A stretch of DNA of 64,000 bases from Photobacterium atrarenae (GCF_024380015.1 NZ_CP101508.1:682001-746000), one strand, 5' to 3'. Positions 1-13,148 are shown, counted from the first letter of the stretch. The notes: generated from the letters alone by a model not told the origin. Made by a program: numbers and translations.

Positions 1-1512
1 GATGATATCTTTCAGCAGGTGCGGGGCTCGGACCACGCCGTTGTTGACCAGTACCGTGGTGGCTTTGGCAATCTGCATCGGCGTTGCGGTCCAGTAACCC
101 TGGCCGATCCCGACCGGAATGGTATCGCCCTGGTACCACGGCTGACGGAAACGGGCCTGTTTCCACTCACGGGTTGGCATGTTGGCTTTGCTTTCTTCAT
201 GAATATCGATTCCGGTATATTCGCCGAAACCAAAGCGGCTCATCCAGTCTGACAGACGGTCAATACCCAGGTCATAGGCGATCTGGTAGAAGAAGGTATC
301 GACCGATTCTTCAATCGCTTTGTGGATATTCACCCGGCCGTGACCCCAGCGTAGCCAGTCCCGGAACGGACGGCTCTTGGAGTTCGGGATCTTCCAGTAC
401 CCTGGGTCGTTGCGGGTGGTGCGCGGGGTGATCACCCCTTCAGTCAGCGCGGCCACGGCGATCATGGGTTTCACCGTGGAAGCCGGCGGATAGATTCCCA
501 GGGTGACCCGGTTAACCAGCGGCCGGTTTTTATCATGCAGCAGTGCCCGGTAGGCTTTGCCGGAGATGCCGTGGACAAACAGGTTCGGATCGTAGCTCGG
601 GCTCGAGACCATTGCCAGCACGGACGAGTCGCGCGGGTCGAGCACCACCACGGAGCCTCGCTTGTGCTTGACGATTTCTTCGCCGCTATCCGGATCCTGT
701 GTGCGTTCGGTTAGCAGCTCCTGAACGTAGAGCTGCAATTCGATATCCAGGTTGAGGCGAATGTCTTTTCCCGGGATCGGCGGGACATATTTCAGGGTCC
801 GGATCACCCGGCCGCGGCTGTTAACTTCCACCTCCTGGTAGCCGGATGTGCCATGGAGCAGATCTTCGTAATATTTCTCGATCCCCAGTTTGCCGATGTC
901 CCGGGTGGCTTTATAGTTATTGAGTTTGTCGTTGTCTTCCAAACGGCGCAGGTCGCGGTCATTGATCTTGGCCACATAACCCAGGACATGAGTTAGGGCT
1001 TTGCCGTACGGATAGTAGCGCTTAAGGTAGGCTTTGACCTCAACGCCGGGGAATTTGTGCTGGTTGACCGAAAACAGAGCGACCTGGTGTTCGCTGAGCT
1101 GGCTCAGGATGGGGACGGACTTAAAGCGCCGGGTGCGGCGGCGCTCTTTACGAAAGCGTTCGATGTTTTCATCGGTGATCCCCATCAGGATCTTGAGCTG
1201 GGCGAAGGTCTGTTCGAGATCCGGGACTTTCTCGGTGGTGATTTCCAGCGAGTAGACCGGGCGGTTTTCAGCCAGCAGAATACCGTTGCGGTCATAAATC
1301 AGGCCACGGTTGGGGGCGACCGGAACAATTTTGATCCGGTTATCATTGGAACGGGTTTGATAGTCGTCGTGCTGACTGACCTGAATGTGGTATAGGTTGG
1401 TCAGCAGCACGCCGACCAGCACGACGATGCCGGCAAATGAGACAAGCGCCCGGCGAAAAAACAGTGCCGATTCAGCGCGATGATCGCGGATCTGGGTTCG
1501 CTTTTGTCTCAT
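1..1512 (-). CDS. mrdA: Penicillin-binding protein 2 (MrdA), C-terminus cut by window edge
   Basis: Peptidoglycan transpeptidase that drives side-wall synthesis with the elongation machinery. The 504 codons visible run from an ATG at 1512 off the left edge. A short basic N-terminus and one membrane anchor (about residues 20-42) precede the PBP dimerisation region, including the NRGLIYDRNG motif typical of PBP2. The catalytic serine lies in PPASTVKP (SxxK). The KTG motif is beyond the window. rlmH ends 7 bases upstream, so this continues the rlmH-rsfS minus-strand gene string (mrdB would be expected beyond the edge). Identity is secure from the motifs and the gene order. Confidence 0.95.
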   Translation of the reverse strand, partial: MRQKRTQIRDHRAESALFFRRALVSFAGIVVLVGVLLTNLYHIQVSQHDDYQTRSNDNRIKIVPVAPNRGLIYDRNGILLAENRPVYSLEITTEKVPDLEQTFAQLKILMGITDENIERFRKERRRTRRFKSVPILSQLSEHQVALFSVNQHKFPGVEVKAYLKRYYPYGKALTHVLGYVAKINDRDLRRLEDNDKLNNYKATRDIGKLGIEKYYEDLLHGTSGYQEVEVNSRGRVIRTLKYVPPIPGKDIRLNLDIELQLYVQELLTERTQDPDSGEEIVKHKRGSVVVLDPRDSSVLAMVSSPSYDPNLFVHGISGKAYRALLHDKNRPLVNRVTLGIYPPASTVKPMIAVAALTEGVITPRTTRNDPGYWKIPNSKSRPFRDWLRWGHGRVNIHKAIEESVDTFFYQIAYDLGIDRLSDWMSRFGFGEYTGIDIHEESKANMPTREWKQARFRQPWYQGDTIPVGIGQGYWTATPMQIAKATTVLVNNGVVRAPHLLKDII

Positions 1513-1518
1513 TGGCGC

Positions 1519-1989
1519 CTATTCTCTGTGGTAAGGGTGGTTGGCGGTGATACTCCAGGCACGGTAGAGGCTTTCGGCCATGACAATCCGAACCAGCGGG
1601 TGGGGCAGGGTCAGCGGTGAGAGCGACCAGCTCTGATCCGCAGCGGCCTTGCACGCCGGGGCCAAGCCTTCCGGGCCGCCAATCAGGATCGAGACGTCGC
1701 GCCCGTCCAGCTTCCAGCTTTCCAGCTGGCCGGCCAACTGCTCGGTATCCCAGCGCTTGCCCGGAATGTCCAGGGTGACAATCCGGTTGCCCTTGGGCAC
1801 CGCAGCCAGCATGGCTTCGCCTTCCTTTTGCAAAATACGTGCAATATCGGCATTTTTGCCACGCTTGCCCGCCGGGATTTCAACCAGCTCCAGGGGCATG
1901 TCTTTCGGGAAGCGGCGGCTGTACTCTTTGTAGCCTTCCTCGACCCATTTCGGCATTTTGGTGCCAACCGCGATCAGTTGCAGCTTCAT
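1519..1989 (-). CDS. rlmH: 23S rRNA pseudouridine-1915 N3-methyltransferase RlmH
   Basis: SPOUT-class methyltransferase of 156 aa, the family length, which methylates pseudouridine 1915 in helix 69 of 23S rRNA on assembled 70S ribosomes. The protein begins [15 protein letters not shown] and carries the SPOUT knot SAM-binding segment ILIGGPEGL and a C-terminal ALYRAWSI-like tail ([16 protein letters not shown]). The ATG at 1989 was chosen because it gives the family N-terminus; the frame stays open about 90 bases further upstream, but that extension overlaps rsfS and has no family resemblance. It lies between rsfS and mrdA, as in E. coli. Confidence 0.95.
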   Translation of the reverse strand: MKLQLIAVGTKMPKWVEEGYKEYSRRFPKDMPLELVEIPAGKRGKNADIARILQKEGEAMLAAVPKGNRIVTLDIPGKRWDTEQLAGQLESWKLDGRDVSILIGGPEGLAPACKAAADQSWSLSPLTLPHPLVRIVMAESLYRAWSITANHPYHRE

Positions 1990-1996
1990 GGTGTCG

Positions 1997-2314
1997 TTAG
2001 CCCCACAGCTTCTCCAGCTGATATAGGTTGCGGGCATCTTCCTGCATGATATGCAGAATAACGCTGCCCATGTCGACAATCACCCACTCGCCGTCGTCTT
2101 CACCGCTGATGCCAAACGGTGGGAAGTCGATTAGCTTGGATTCTTTGTTGACGTGATCCGCAATCGAGGCAACATGACGGTTGGATGTCCCCGTACACAC
2201 GACCATGAACTCAGTGATGCTGGATTTGCCGCGCACGTCCAGCGTGATGATGTCCTGGGCTTTAATATCGTCAACCTTATCAACAATAAAATCGTGTAGT
2301 TCTTGTACCTGCAA
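1997..2314 (-). CDS. rsfS: Ribosomal silencing factor RsfS
   Basis: Small DUF143/Iojap protein (105 aa) that binds ribosomal protein uL14 on the 50S subunit and blocks subunit joining during starvation. Recognisable segments are [21 protein letters not shown] and the end region [16 protein letters not shown], both typical of the family. It is the first gene of an rsfS-rlmH-mrdA run with very short gaps, and 118 bases separate it from the end of holA. Confidence 0.95.
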   Translation of the reverse strand: MQVQELHDFIVDKVDDIKAQDIITLDVRGKSSITEFMVVCTGTSNRHVASIADHVNKESKLIDFPPFGISGEDDGEWVIVDMGSVILHIMQEDARNLYQLEKLWG

Positions 2315-2432
2315 AGGAATCCCCTTAGTTAAGTAACTGATGTAATTTCTGTAACTTCAGGCCGATCTGAGTCACAATTTAGCGGCGCAGTATAGCATGC
2401 TCAACCCTGTTCGATACAAGTTGGCAGTAACT

Positions 2433-3470
2433 TTACATTCCCGGCCGTAGTGCCCGGACATGGGGGGCAATGCCACACATCTCAGCACACAGTGCCGCCA
2501 GTGCCGGCCAGGGCTGGGTATCAAAATCAGTCTTGACCTTTACTTCAAGCATAGCCAGTTGTTGCAGCAGCCGGACCAGGGTCCGGAGTGGCAAACGGTG
2601 CAGGGCGGCGGTATAGATATCCCGCCGGCTTTGCCAGACCCTGAACTGCTCGAAAATACGATTGAGCGGGGTGCCTTTGCTACCCAATTCCTGCATTTTA
2701 TACAGCTGGGTCAGTTCCCGTTGCAGGGTACGCAGCAGGATCACCGCTTCCACCCCTTCGCCTTCGAGCTGGCGTAGGACCCGTTGGCTGCGTTTGGCCT
2801 GTCCGGCAAGGACGGCATCAACCAGCTGGAATGGGGTGTAGTGATTGTGACGGCTCAGCGCCTCTTCAAGGCGAACCACGGTCAGTGCGCCGTCCGGGTA
2901 CAACAGCACCAGCTTCTGCAGGCTTTGTGCCAGGGCCAGCAGGTTGCCTTCATGCCACTGGGCCAGCATCTGCACTGATTCGTGATCGGGTTTGAGTCCC
3001 AGTTGTTGGCAGCGTGCCTGGACAAAGCGTGGCAGGTGGCGGGCATCCGGAGTATTGCAGGGCACATACAGGCCGAGGGCCAGCAGCGCCTTGAACCATT
3101 TCGTTCCTTCCTGCTTCTTGTTCAGGCGCGGGCCGTGCATCAGCAGCAGGATATCCTCGTGCAGGGTGGCAATTACCTCTTGCAGCGCCTTGGTTTGGTT
3201 GGCGTTGAGGCCAGTCTCCGGCACTTCCAGCTCGATGATTTGGCGGGCTGAAAACAGGCTCATGGCCTGGGTGCAGTCCAGCACCTGATTCCAGTCCAGC
3301 TGGGCATCAATCGTAAACGCATGGCGCTCGTCGAATCCGGCCTGCTGGGCGGCCTGGCGGATCTGTAACTGGCACTCCTGCTTGAGCAACGGTTCATTGC
3401 CAAACAGCAAATAGGTTTGACGCAGCCCTTTGGCCAGCTGCTGCGTCAGTTGTTCCGGGTAGACTCTCAT
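2433..3470 (-). CDS. holA: DNA polymerase III delta subunit HolA
   Basis: Clamp-loader delta subunit (345 aa), which opens the beta sliding clamp during replisome loading. The N-terminus MRVYPEQLTQQL and the segment TYLLFGNEPLL match the HolA N-terminal domain; the rest follows the three-domain clamp-loader fold with AALHRLPLRTLVRLLQQLA near the C-terminus. The start overlaps the lptE stop by four bases (ATGA), which indicates translational coupling in an lptE-holA operon, the arrangement also found in E. coli. Confidence 0.95.
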   Translation of the reverse strand: MRVYPEQLTQQLAKGLRQTYLLFGNEPLLKQECQLQIRQAAQQAGFDERHAFTIDAQLDWNQVLDCTQAMSLFSARQIIELEVPETGLNANQTKALQEVIATLHEDILLLMHGPRLNKKQEGTKWFKALLALGLYVPCNTPDARHLPRFVQARCQQLGLKPDHESVQMLAQWHEGNLLALAQSLQKLVLLYPDGALTVVRLEEALSRHNHYTPFQLVDAVLAGQAKRSQRVLRQLEGEGVEAVILLRTLQRELTQLYKMQELGSKGTPLNRIFEQFRVWQSRRDIYTAALHRLPLRTLVRLLQQLAMLEVKVKTDFDTQPWPALAALCAEMCGIAPHVRALRPGM

Positions 3471-4069
3471 GGTGTGGCGGTACCTGGCTCACTGAGCTGA
3501 GTCGTGCTGTCAGCACCGTCATTGAGCATCGCCTCAAGCTCAGCTTCTTCGAGCTTGTTGAAGACCGCGGTTAGCCGGGCCAGCTGGCGCATGATCTGAC
3601 GTGCTGCCTGTTGGCGCATTTCCTCTTCGATCATGTCGCGCTCCACGGATTTGGCCAGCGCGGTGAGCGGGTTATCCAGGAAAGTCCGGTTGACGCGGGT
3701 GGTGTAGGCCTGAGTGCCTTTCTCCGGCACCACGATGTTGTAACGCACGGTATAGGTCAGCTCATACTCGGCCGCGCGGCTGTTTTGGTACAGTGACAGC
3801 GTTCGCTCGCTGACGGATTCGCTGATCAGGTGCAGGTTGGGGACGGTTTCTGACGGTGGCACGGCGTCAATCCCGTGCATTTCAAACTGGGATTCGACCT
3901 GGCGCTTGAGCTGGCCGTATTCGTCGAAACTGGTCAGCGAGAGCTTGGCGATGTCGTCAGGTAACATGTAATTCCCGCGCAGGTGGAAGCCGCAGGAAGC
4001 GGTTGCCAGGGCAAGCAGGCTGACGAGAAGAAACCGGATGGTTTGTGTAAGGGAAAAGACAGCTTTCAC
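3467..4069 (-). CDS. lptE: LPS assembly lipoprotein LptE
   Basis: Outer-membrane lipoprotein (200 aa) that plugs the LptD barrel and takes part in the last step of LPS export. The preferred start is a GTG at 4069, with GGAG nine bases upstream. It gives a short signal peptide ending in ATAS-C followed by GFHLRGNYMLP, which matches the mature LptE N-terminus. The frame is open further upstream, but that sequence has no signal-peptide character and would bury the lipobox about 60 residues in. The C-terminus is Glu-rich. It lies between leuS and holA as in other enterics and vibrios. Confidence 0.92.
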   Translation of the reverse strand: MKAVFSLTQTIRFLLVSLLALATASCGFHLRGNYMLPDDIAKLSLTSFDEYGQLKRQVESQFEMHGIDAVPPSETVPNLHLISESVSERTLSLYQNSRAAEYELTYTVRYNIVVPEKGTQAYTTRVNRTFLDNPLTALAKSVERDMIEEEMRQQAARQIMRQLARLTAVFNKLEEAELEAMLNDGADSTTQLSEPGTATP

Positions 4070-4206
4070 CGCGTCTGCTCCATGTAAAAAGTGAGTGGCA
4101 ACGGACCGGTCTGGGGTGTCAAACCGGTAAAATGAGGATGGACCGGTTGGGGCCATCCAGGGCCCCCGCCAGGCGGGGACCACTGGTTAGGCACTTTGAT
4201 ATTGTT

Positions 4207-6858
<2,652 letters not shown>

Positions 6859-6982
6859 TCAACAATAGCTGAGGCGAATTCGGCCGGGAAATGTACCGAT
6901 TGTCCTCAGGGTCGACGGACAGGGCAGAGCGAGTGGGCGGTCCGGTGTGTGTATTGCCGATAGCGGCGAGTAGGAGGTATCT

Positions 6983-7465
6983 ATGGCTACTGAGAAAAAG
7001 GATTATGAAGCGCTGTTGGATCAGGTCACTGAAGCCTTGAAACACAGTCCGGATGAGCTGAAGCACTGGGGTGAAGTGACGGCGAAATATCGCGAGGCGG
7101 CCAGTGAGATGACCAAGGATGAGCTGGCGCTGATCTCAGCTTATCTGAAGCGGGATTTGCAGGAGTTCGGCCAGAATGTGGAAGAGAGCCCGGCCCCGTT
7201 CAGTGAAAGTCCGTTCTACCAGGTGGTGAAAGAAACCATCTGGGAAGGGCTGGCTGAAATCACCGATAAAACTCAGATTGAGTGGCGGGAGATTATGGAC
7301 GATCTGCAGCATCAGGGCGTGTACCAGGCCGGTGAGATCGTGGCGCTGGGCAACTTGGTATGTGAGCAATGTGGTCACCATGAGCTGATCACCCATGTGA
7401 AAAAAATCGAGCCTTGTCTCAAGTGCGGCCATACCCGGTTTACCCGCCAGCCGCTGTCTCCGTAA
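6983..7465 (+). CDS. ybeL: YbeL-family zinc-ribbon protein (DUF1451)
   Basis: Protein of 160 aa and unknown function, equivalent to E. coli YbeL, which also sits beside leuS. The N-terminal half is helical. The segment GLAEITDKTQIEWREIMDDL is the family signature, and the C-terminal zinc ribbon is formed by CEQC and CLKC. The start has an excellent ribosome site (AGGAGG, five bases before the ATG). It is divergent from leuS across 202 bases and monocistronic, ending at a strong terminator. Confidence 0.9.
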   Translation: MATEKKDYEALLDQVTEALKHSPDELKHWGEVTAKYREAASEMTKDELALISAYLKRDLQEFGQNVEESPAPFSESPFYQVVKETIWEGLAEITDKTQIEWREIMDDLQHQGVYQAGEIVALGNLVCEQCGHHELITHVKKIEPCLKCGHTRFTRQPLSP

Positions 7466-7485
7466 CCCGCGCAATTGCTGAGCGT

Positions 7486-7517
7486 AAAAAAGGCGAAGTG
7501 GGGACTTCGCCTTTTTT
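7486..7517. terminator. Bidirectional terminator between ybeL and lnt
   Basis: Seven-base-pair stem GGCGAAG/CTTCGCC with a six-base loop, flanked by six A's on the left and six T's on the right, so it can stop transcription from both convergent genes. Confidence 0.9.
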
Positions 7518-7537
7518 GGTTGACGCGCCCGTCGCGA

Positions 7538-9097
7538 TCAGTCGTGGTAGTTCACCTGAGGCTGGTGATCACGAAAACGCCCGGCCTGGCGGCGGATCAG
7601 GATCCACGACAGGGTGACAGACCACAGCATATAGAGATACAGCGGCCAGCTGCCCAGGGTGGTATACGGCGTCAGGCCGTTGGTTGGCACCACGGTCGCG
7701 TTAAGCACTGCGGTTTCAAACTGCGGGAGCTGCGCGGTGATCCGGCCGGTGTGATCGACCACCCCGGTAATGCCGTTATTGGTCGCCCGAAGCAGCGGCT
7801 TACCCAGCTCCAGGGAGCGCATTTGAGCAATCTCCATGTGCTGGAATGGGCCGATGGAGCGGCCGAACCAGGCATCGTTGGACAGGGTCAGCAGCAGATC
7901 GGTGTCTAAATCAACGTTCTGGCGTACCTGCTCGCTAAAAGCAACCTCATAACAGAGTGCCGGCGCGATGGCATAGCTGTTGGCTTCCAGGTTCGGCTGA
8001 ATGAAGCTGCCCCGGCTGAAGGACGACATCGGCAGGTTGAAAAACGGTGCCAGCGGGCGCAGTAGATCTCCAAACGGCACGAATTCGCCAAACGGCAGCA
8101 GGTGGTGCTTGCTGTAGCGAGTGGCCGTCTCATACTGGTAAGGGCCGTCAGCATTGACGCCAAGAGCCAGTATATTATTGAAGTACTCGCCGCTTTCCGT
8201 TTGATCCAACACCCCGGTGATTACCGTGCTGTTGTTGTAGCGGGCAGCGCCGTCCAGGTTTTGCAGGAAAGTCTGCACCTGGGTCTCCAGCGCTGGGATC
8301 GCTGCTTCCGGCCAGATGATTAAATCGGCTTCCCAGTTCTCGCGGGTCAGATCCGTGTACTTCATCAGGGTCGGCCAGCGCTGGCTCGGCAGCCATTTGA
8401 GCTCCTGCGGGACGTTGCCCTGGATCAGGGCAACATCGACGCTTTTCTCCGGCGCCGGCATGACCCACTGTAACTGGCTTAGGCCATAGGTGAAGCCAGC
8501 CAGCAGGACAGGAACCAGCAGTGGTTTCCAGGTCCGGTAAAAGAGCGCAGCGGTCAGGGCACCACTCCCCAGCACCAGGGCCAGGGTGATCCCTTCGACG
8601 CCAAAGACCGGCGCCAGCGCGGCCAGTGGGCTGTTGATTTGGCTGTAGCCCAGCCACAGCCAGGGGAAACCGGTCAGGAACCAGCCGCGAAACCAGTCCA
8701 GCAGCAGCCAGATCACCGGGCCACTCAGCAGCAGCTGGTGAAATGGGCGTCCACGGTTAATGCGGTTGAACAGGGCACCGAATGCGGCCGGAAACAGGGC
8801 CAGGTAGCCGATGAGCAGGGTCATCAAGAACAGGCTGGCGATTTTCGGCATTCCGCCGAAGGTGTCGATACTGACATGAACCCAGCTGATCCCGGTTCCG
8901 AACAGGCCCAGTCCCCACATCAGCCCAATCAGGGCAGAGCGTTTCGGGGTTTGATGAAGGAGCAGGGAGAAGAAGATAAGCAGAGAGACTGGTGCGAGGT
9001 ACCAGTGCTGATAAGGAGCAAATGCCAGGGTAGCAAGTGCACCCGCCGGGGCGGCAATCGCCAGCCGCCCCAACGTTGATAATGAAAAACGCTTCAT
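7538..9097 (-). CDS. lnt: Apolipoprotein N-acyltransferase Lnt
   Basis: Inner-membrane enzyme (519 aa) that adds the third acyl chain to lipoproteins, needed for Lol-dependent sorting of, for example, LptE and LolB encoded nearby. The N-terminal half contains several membrane segments; the C-terminal half is a nitrilase-like domain with the expected Glu (IIWPEAAIPALE), Lys (SKHHLLPFGEFVP) and Cys (APALCYEVAF). It starts three bases after the corC stop, so corC-lnt are probably co-transcribed. Confidence 0.95.
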   Translation of the reverse strand: MKRFSLSTLGRLAIAAPAGALATLAFAPYQHWYLAPVSLLIFFSLLLHQTPKRSALIGLMWGLGLFGTGISWVHVSIDTFGGMPKIASLFLMTLLIGYLALFPAAFGALFNRINRGRPFHQLLLSGPVIWLLLDWFRGWFLTGFPWLWLGYSQINSPLAALAPVFGVEGITLALVLGSGALTAALFYRTWKPLLVPVLLAGFTYGLSQLQWVMPAPEKSVDVALIQGNVPQELKWLPSQRWPTLMKYTDLTRENWEADLIIWPEAAIPALETQVQTFLQNLDGAARYNNSTVITGVLDQTESGEYFNNILALGVNADGPYQYETATRYSKHHLLPFGEFVPFGDLLRPLAPFFNLPMSSFSRGSFIQPNLEANSYAIAPALCYEVAFSEQVRQNVDLDTDLLLTLSNDAWFGRSIGPFQHMEIAQMRSLELGKPLLRATNNGITGVVDHTGRITAQLPQFETAVLNATVVPTNGLTPYTTLGSWPLYLYMLWSVTLSWILIRRQAGRFRDHQPQVNYHD

Positions 9098-9100
9098 TCG

Positions 9101-9973
9101 TTATGATGTCGCTGTGTGTTGGTGGACTTCGCTCGGCACGGTTACCTGTAACTGAATTACCCGGCGGTTGTCGGCAGCGGTCACCTTGAAGGAGTAGCCG
9201 TCCAGCTCGACGATTTCCCCGCGGGCAGGCAGGTGGCCGAAGCTGGTCATGACCAAACCGCCGACGGTATCGACTTCTTCATCGCTGAAGCTGGTCTGGA
9301 ACATAGTGTTGAAATCTTCAATGGTGGTCAATGCTTTGACCGAGAAGGTATGTTTACTTAACTGACGAATATCCTGCTCTTCCTGATCGTCGAATTCATC
9401 TTCGATTTCCCCGACAATCTGCTCCAGGATGTCCTCAATCGTGATAACACCGGACACGCCACCGAATTCATCCACGACGATCGCCATGTGATAGCGTTCT
9501 TCGCGGAATTCTTTGAGCAGGCGATCGACGCGCTTGCTCTCGGGCACGACCACAGCCGGGCGCAGGATCTCATCCATTTCGAAAGCTTCGCTGTCCGGGC
9601 GCAGGTAGCGCAGTAAATCTTTGGCCAGCAGGATGCCTTCAACATGGTCTTTGTCGTCACTGATCACCGGGTAGCGGGAGTGTTGGGCGTCCACAATTAA
9701 ATCAATCAGGTCCTCTAGCTTCTGAGAACGTTCGATGGTGACCATCTGAGAGCGAGGGATCATAATGTCTCGAACCCGCATCTCTGAAATCTCCATGACC
9801 CCTTCGAGCATGTCGCGGGTATCGTGGTCAATCAGGTCATTTTCTTCCGAATCACGGAAAACTTCGACCAGGTCCTCACGGTTTTGTGGTTCACCCTGAA
9901 ACAACTGGCCTAAACGTTCAAAGAAGGACTTTCTACTCGGACCTTCAGAATTTTGTGAGTTATCTTCGTTCAT
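9101..9973 (-). CDS. corC: CorC-family CBS domain protein (CorC/YbeX)
   Basis: Protein of 290 aa with a paired CBS module ([16 protein letters not shown] and the second repeat around [17 protein letters not shown]) and a C-terminal CorC_HlyC domain ([13 protein letters not shown] to the end). The family is linked to Mg2+/Co2+ efflux and, for YbeX, to ribosome biogenesis; the YbeX-type role fits the ybeZ-ybeY context. No membrane segment is apparent, unlike the longer CorB/YfjD type. Confidence 0.9.
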   Translation of the reverse strand: MNEDNSQNSEGPSRKSFFERLGQLFQGEPQNREDLVEVFRDSEENDLIDHDTRDMLEGVMEISEMRVRDIMIPRSQMVTIERSQKLEDLIDLIVDAQHSRYPVISDDKDHVEGILLAKDLLRYLRPDSEAFEMDEILRPAVVVPESKRVDRLLKEFREERYHMAIVVDEFGGVSGVITIEDILEQIVGEIEDEFDDQEEQDIRQLSKHTFSVKALTTIEDFNTMFQTSFSDEEVDTVGGLVMTSFGHLPARGEIVELDGYSFKVTAADNRRVIQLQVTVPSEVHQHTATS

Positions 9974-10001
9974 TGACTTAAGAAAAACATCTTTCAGTTA
10001 T

Positions 10002-10055
10002 GTGGCATGTGCCACGGGATGGGTTGACGTACCCCTGCCATAGACTGGGGTACGT
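10002..10055. repeat. Two inverted repeats in the ybeY-corC gap
   Basis: The 107-base gap between ybeY and corC holds GTGGCA-TG-TGCCAC (10002-10015) and a perfect nine-base-pair stem ACGTACCCC/GGGGTACGT with an eleven-base loop (10027-10055). Neither has a T-run on the minus strand, so they are more likely mRNA processing or stability elements than strong terminators. Confidence 0.6.
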
Positions 10056-10080
10056 ATTAGACAATGGTTTTGCGGAAATA

Positions 10081-10545
10081 TTACCGTTTTTCGTCGGCAT
10101 AAGGATCGGCGAAGCCCATTTTTTCCATGATTTCGGTTTCCAGCGCTTCCATTTCTTCGGCTTCGTCATCATCAATGTGATCATAACCTAGCAAATGAAG
10201 GCTGCCATGTACAACCATATGCGCCCAATGGGCATGGAGCGGTTTTTGCTGCGCCAGGGCTTCCTGCTCGACGACCTGGCGGCAGATGATGAGATCACCC
10301 AGCAGATCCAGTTCGACGCCGGGTGGTGCTTCAAACGGGAACGACAGCACATTGGTCGGCTTGTCCTTGCCCCGGTACTCATGGTTCAGGGCATGGCTTT
10401 CGGCATTGTCGACCAGGCGGACGGTCACTTCGGCCTCGGGTTGGAACGGCGTGATGGCCGCATCCAGCCATTGCTGAAATTCAGCTTCACTCGGCATACC
10501 GTCCGGGTTGTCTGTGGCGACCTGGAGGTCAAGATAAATGGCCAT
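10081..10545 (-). CDS. ybeY: Endoribonuclease YbeY
   Basis: Metal-dependent RNase (154 aa) needed for 16S rRNA 3'-end maturation and ribosome quality control. The diagnostic zinc site is [11 protein letters not shown] (three His ligands), followed by the acidic tail DDDEAEEME. Its start overlaps the ybeZ stop by one base (TAATG), so the two are translationally coupled, as in E. coli. Confidence 0.95.
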   Translation of the reverse strand: MAIYLDLQVATDNPDGMPSEAEFQQWLDAAITPFQPEAEVTVRLVDNAESHALNHEYRGKDKPTNVLSFPFEAPPGVELDLLGDLIICRQVVEQEALAQQKPLHAHWAHMVVHGSLHLLGYDHIDDDEAEEMEALETEIMEKMGFADPYADEKR

Positions 10546-11639
10546 TAGTCTGTTTTTTCCGTCTCTGGTTCGGTGACTGGCTGAGCGGGCGCTGCTGCCT
10601 GCCGGGCCGCTTGCTCGTCACGGCGACGCTGCTCGGCAAGCTTGCGCTGCTTTTGGTCCTCGGTTTCCCACACTTCGTAGGCCTGCACGATACGGGCGAC
10701 GACCGGGTGACGCACGACGTCATCGGCCTGGAAGAAGTTGAAACTGATCTCGTCGACCTCAGACAGTACTTCTATGGCGTGGCGCAGGCCGGAACGGGCA
10801 CCGCGCGGCAGGTCGATCTGGGTGACGTCCCCGGTGATCACGGCCCGGGAGTTGAAGCCGATCCGGGTCAGGAACATCTTCATCTGCTCCACCGTGGTGT
10901 TCTGGCTCTCATCGAGGATGATAAACGCATCGTTCAGGGTCCGACCGCGCATGTAAGCCAGCGGCGCGACTTCAATCACGTTGCGCTCAATCAGCTTCTC
11001 GACGCGCTCAAAGCCCAGCATTTCGAACAGGGCGTCATAGAGCGGACGCAGGTAAGGGTCGACCTTCTGGCTCAGGTCTCCGGGCAGGAAGCCGAGCTTT
11101 TCACCGGCTTCGACGGCCGGGCGGGTCAGCAGAATACGGCGGATTTCCTGGCGCTCCAGGGCATCCACTGCGGCTGCGACAGCCAGGTAGGTTTTCCCGG
11201 TCCCGGCCGGGCCGATGCCGAAGGTAATATCATGGCGTACCATGTTGGCAATGTACTGGGCCTGGTTCGGTGTCCGCGGTTTGATCACCCCTTTTTTGGT
11301 CTTGATCGTAACTTCTTTGCCATAAGGGATATTGCTTTCGGTATGTTGCTCCAGCACGCCGGACTCTTTGATCGCCAAGTGGATCTGCTCGGGTTCAATA
11401 TCCGGGATGGTATTGCGAACCGGAGCGGTATCGACGTACAGGGTTTTGATAATGTGCGCTGCAGCCTGGGCCGTATGGGGTTGGCCGACCACACTGAAAC
11501 TGTTGCTGCGATGGTTGATTTCGACACCCAGACGGCGTTCCAGTTGTTTAATGTTATCGTCGAAAGGGCCACAAAGGCTGGAAAGGCGCTGGTTATTGGC
11601 GGGTTCCAGATTGAATTCTACAGTAATAACTTTGCTCAA
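10545..11639 (-). CDS. ybeZ: PhoH-like ATPase YbeZ
   Basis: PhoH-family P-loop ATPase that partners YbeY in rRNA metabolism. Walker A is GPAGTGKT (about residues 143-150) and Walker B is [10 protein letters not shown]. The chosen start is a TTG at 11639, with GAGAGG ideally spaced six bases upstream, giving [16 protein letters not shown], in line with the E. coli N-terminus. An in-frame GTG at 11666 would add nine residues but lacks a good ribosome site. The C-terminus is a charged, Gln/Glu/Ala-rich tail. 364 aa from the TTG. Confidence 0.92.
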   Translation of the reverse strand: MSKVITVEFNLEPANNQRLSSLCGPFDDNIKQLERRLGVEINHRSNSFSVVGQPHTAQAAAHIIKTLYVDTAPVRNTIPDIEPEQIHLAIKESGVLEQHTESNIPYGKEVTIKTKKGVIKPRTPNQAQYIANMVRHDITFGIGPAGTGKTYLAVAAAVDALERQEIRRILLTRPAVEAGEKLGFLPGDLSQKVDPYLRPLYDALFEMLGFERVEKLIERNVIEVAPLAYMRGRTLNDAFIILDESQNTTVEQMKMFLTRIGFNSRAVITGDVTQIDLPRGARSGLRHAIEVLSEVDEISFNFFQADDVVRHPVVARIVQAYEVWETEDQKQRKLAEQRRRDEQAARQAAAPAQPVTEPETEKTD

Positions 11640-11723
11640 GATTTGCCTCTCATTGCGGCTGCCCACCCAGTGGGCAGCCTGTCGTTCAGGGCGCGTCCTA
11701 CTGAAGTTCAGACGGGCGTCTTA

Positions 11724-13148
11724 CTAAGGAGTATATACGCCAACACCCATTTCATCTTCCTTGCGTGTTTTCTCCATCACTTCGCTTGGTGACATGGCAA
11801 CACGCAGGTTCATTTCGGCTTCGGTCCGAACCAGCTCACCGCGCAGGGAGTTGCTGAAGACGTCGGTGATCTTGACGTCGACGAACTGGCCGATCAGGTC
11901 TGCTGAGCCTTCGAAGTTAACCACGCGGTTGTTCTCAGTCCGACCACGCAGCTCCATGATGTTCTTCTTCGACGGGCCTTCAACCAGGATGCGCTGCTCG
12001 GTGCCCAGCATCTGGCGGGAATAGCGCATTGCCTGAGTATTGATCTGTTGTTGCAGCTCATACAAGCGTTGCTTCTTCACTTCTTCAGACAGATCACACG
12101 GATAGTCTGCCGCCGGGGTGCCCGGGCGGGCCGAGAAGATAAAGCTGAAGCTCATGTCGAAGTCGACGTCGCGGATCAGTTTCATGGTGTCCTGGAAGTC
12201 CTGATCGCTTTCGCCCGGGAACGCGACGATGAAATCTGAGCTGATGGTAATGTCCGGACGGGCTTTACGCAGCTTACGGATTTTCGACTTATATTCAATC
12301 GCAGTGTGCGGGCGCTTCATCATCGCCAGGATACGGTCAGAGCCGCTCTGGACCGGCAGGTGCAGGAAGCTGACCAGCTCCGGGGTATCGGTGTATACGT
12401 CGATGATGTCGTCGGTAAACTCGATTGGGTGGCTGGTGGTATAGCGAATGCGGTCAATACCGTCAATCGCGGCGACCAGGCGCAGCAGCTCGGCGAACGT
12501 CGCAATGCCGCCATCGTGGGTTTCGCCGCGGAAGGCATTCACATTCTGGCCCAGCAGGTTCACTTCACGCACGCCTTGCTCAGCCAGCTGGGCTATTTCG
12601 TACAGCACGTCGTCCAGCGGACGGCTGACTTCTTCGCCACGGGTGTATGGGACCACGCAGTAAGTACAGTATTTTGAGCAGCCTTCCATGATTGAGACGA
12701 ACGCTGTCGGGCCTTCGGCACGCGGCTCCGGCAGGCTATCGAATTTTTCGATTTCCGGGAAGGTGATGTCCATCACCGGCGCTTCGGTGGACTGGGACTG
12801 CTTGATCATTTCCGGCAGGCGGTGCAGGGTTTGCGGGCCGAAGATCACGTCGACATACGGGGCACGTTCACGGATGGAGTCCCCTTCTTGCGTTGCTACG
12901 CAACCCCCGACGCCGATCACCAGATCAGGCTTTTTGTCTTTGAGTGTTTTCCAGCGGCCAAGCTGATGGAACACTTTTTCTTGCGCCTTTTCCCGGATAG
13001 AGCAGGTGTTAAGCAGCAGAACATCTGCTTCTTCTGGTTCTTCCGTTAACTCGAAGCCATTGGCTGCATTTAGAAGATCGGCCATTTTCGATGAATCATA
13101 CTCGTTCATCTGGCAGCCCCAGGTTTTAATAAGCAGTTTCTTAGCCAT
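11724..13148 (-). CDS. miaB: tRNA-2-methylthio-N6-dimethylallyladenosine synthase MiaB
   Basis: Radical-SAM methylthiotransferase (474 aa) that modifies A37 of tRNAs reading UNN codons. Domain order: N-terminal UPF0004 domain with the auxiliary cluster cysteines ([27 protein letters not shown]), radical-SAM core with CSKYCTYC (CxxxCxxC), and C-terminal TRAM domain. It is upstream of ybeZ on the same strand with an 84-base gap, the order seen in E. coli. Confidence 0.96.
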   Translation of the reverse strand: MAKKLLIKTWGCQMNEYDSSKMADLLNAANGFELTEEPEEADVLLLNTCSIREKAQEKVFHQLGRWKTLKDKKPDLVIGVGGCVATQEGDSIRERAPYVDVIFGPQTLHRLPEMIKQSQSTEAPVMDITFPEIEKFDSLPEPRAEGPTAFVSIMEGCSKYCTYCVVPYTRGEEVSRPLDDVLYEIAQLAEQGVREVNLLGQNVNAFRGETHDGGIATFAELLRLVAAIDGIDRIRYTTSHPIEFTDDIIDVYTDTPELVSFLHLPVQSGSDRILAMMKRPHTAIEYKSKIRKLRKARPDITISSDFIVAFPGESDQDFQDTMKLIRDVDFDMSFSFIFSARPGTPAADYPCDLSEEVKKQRLYELQQQINTQAMRYSRQMLGTEQRILVEGPSKKNIMELRGRTENNRVVNFEGSADLIGQFVDVKITDVFSNSLRGELVRTEAEMNLRVAMSPSEVMEKTRKEDEMGVGVYTP

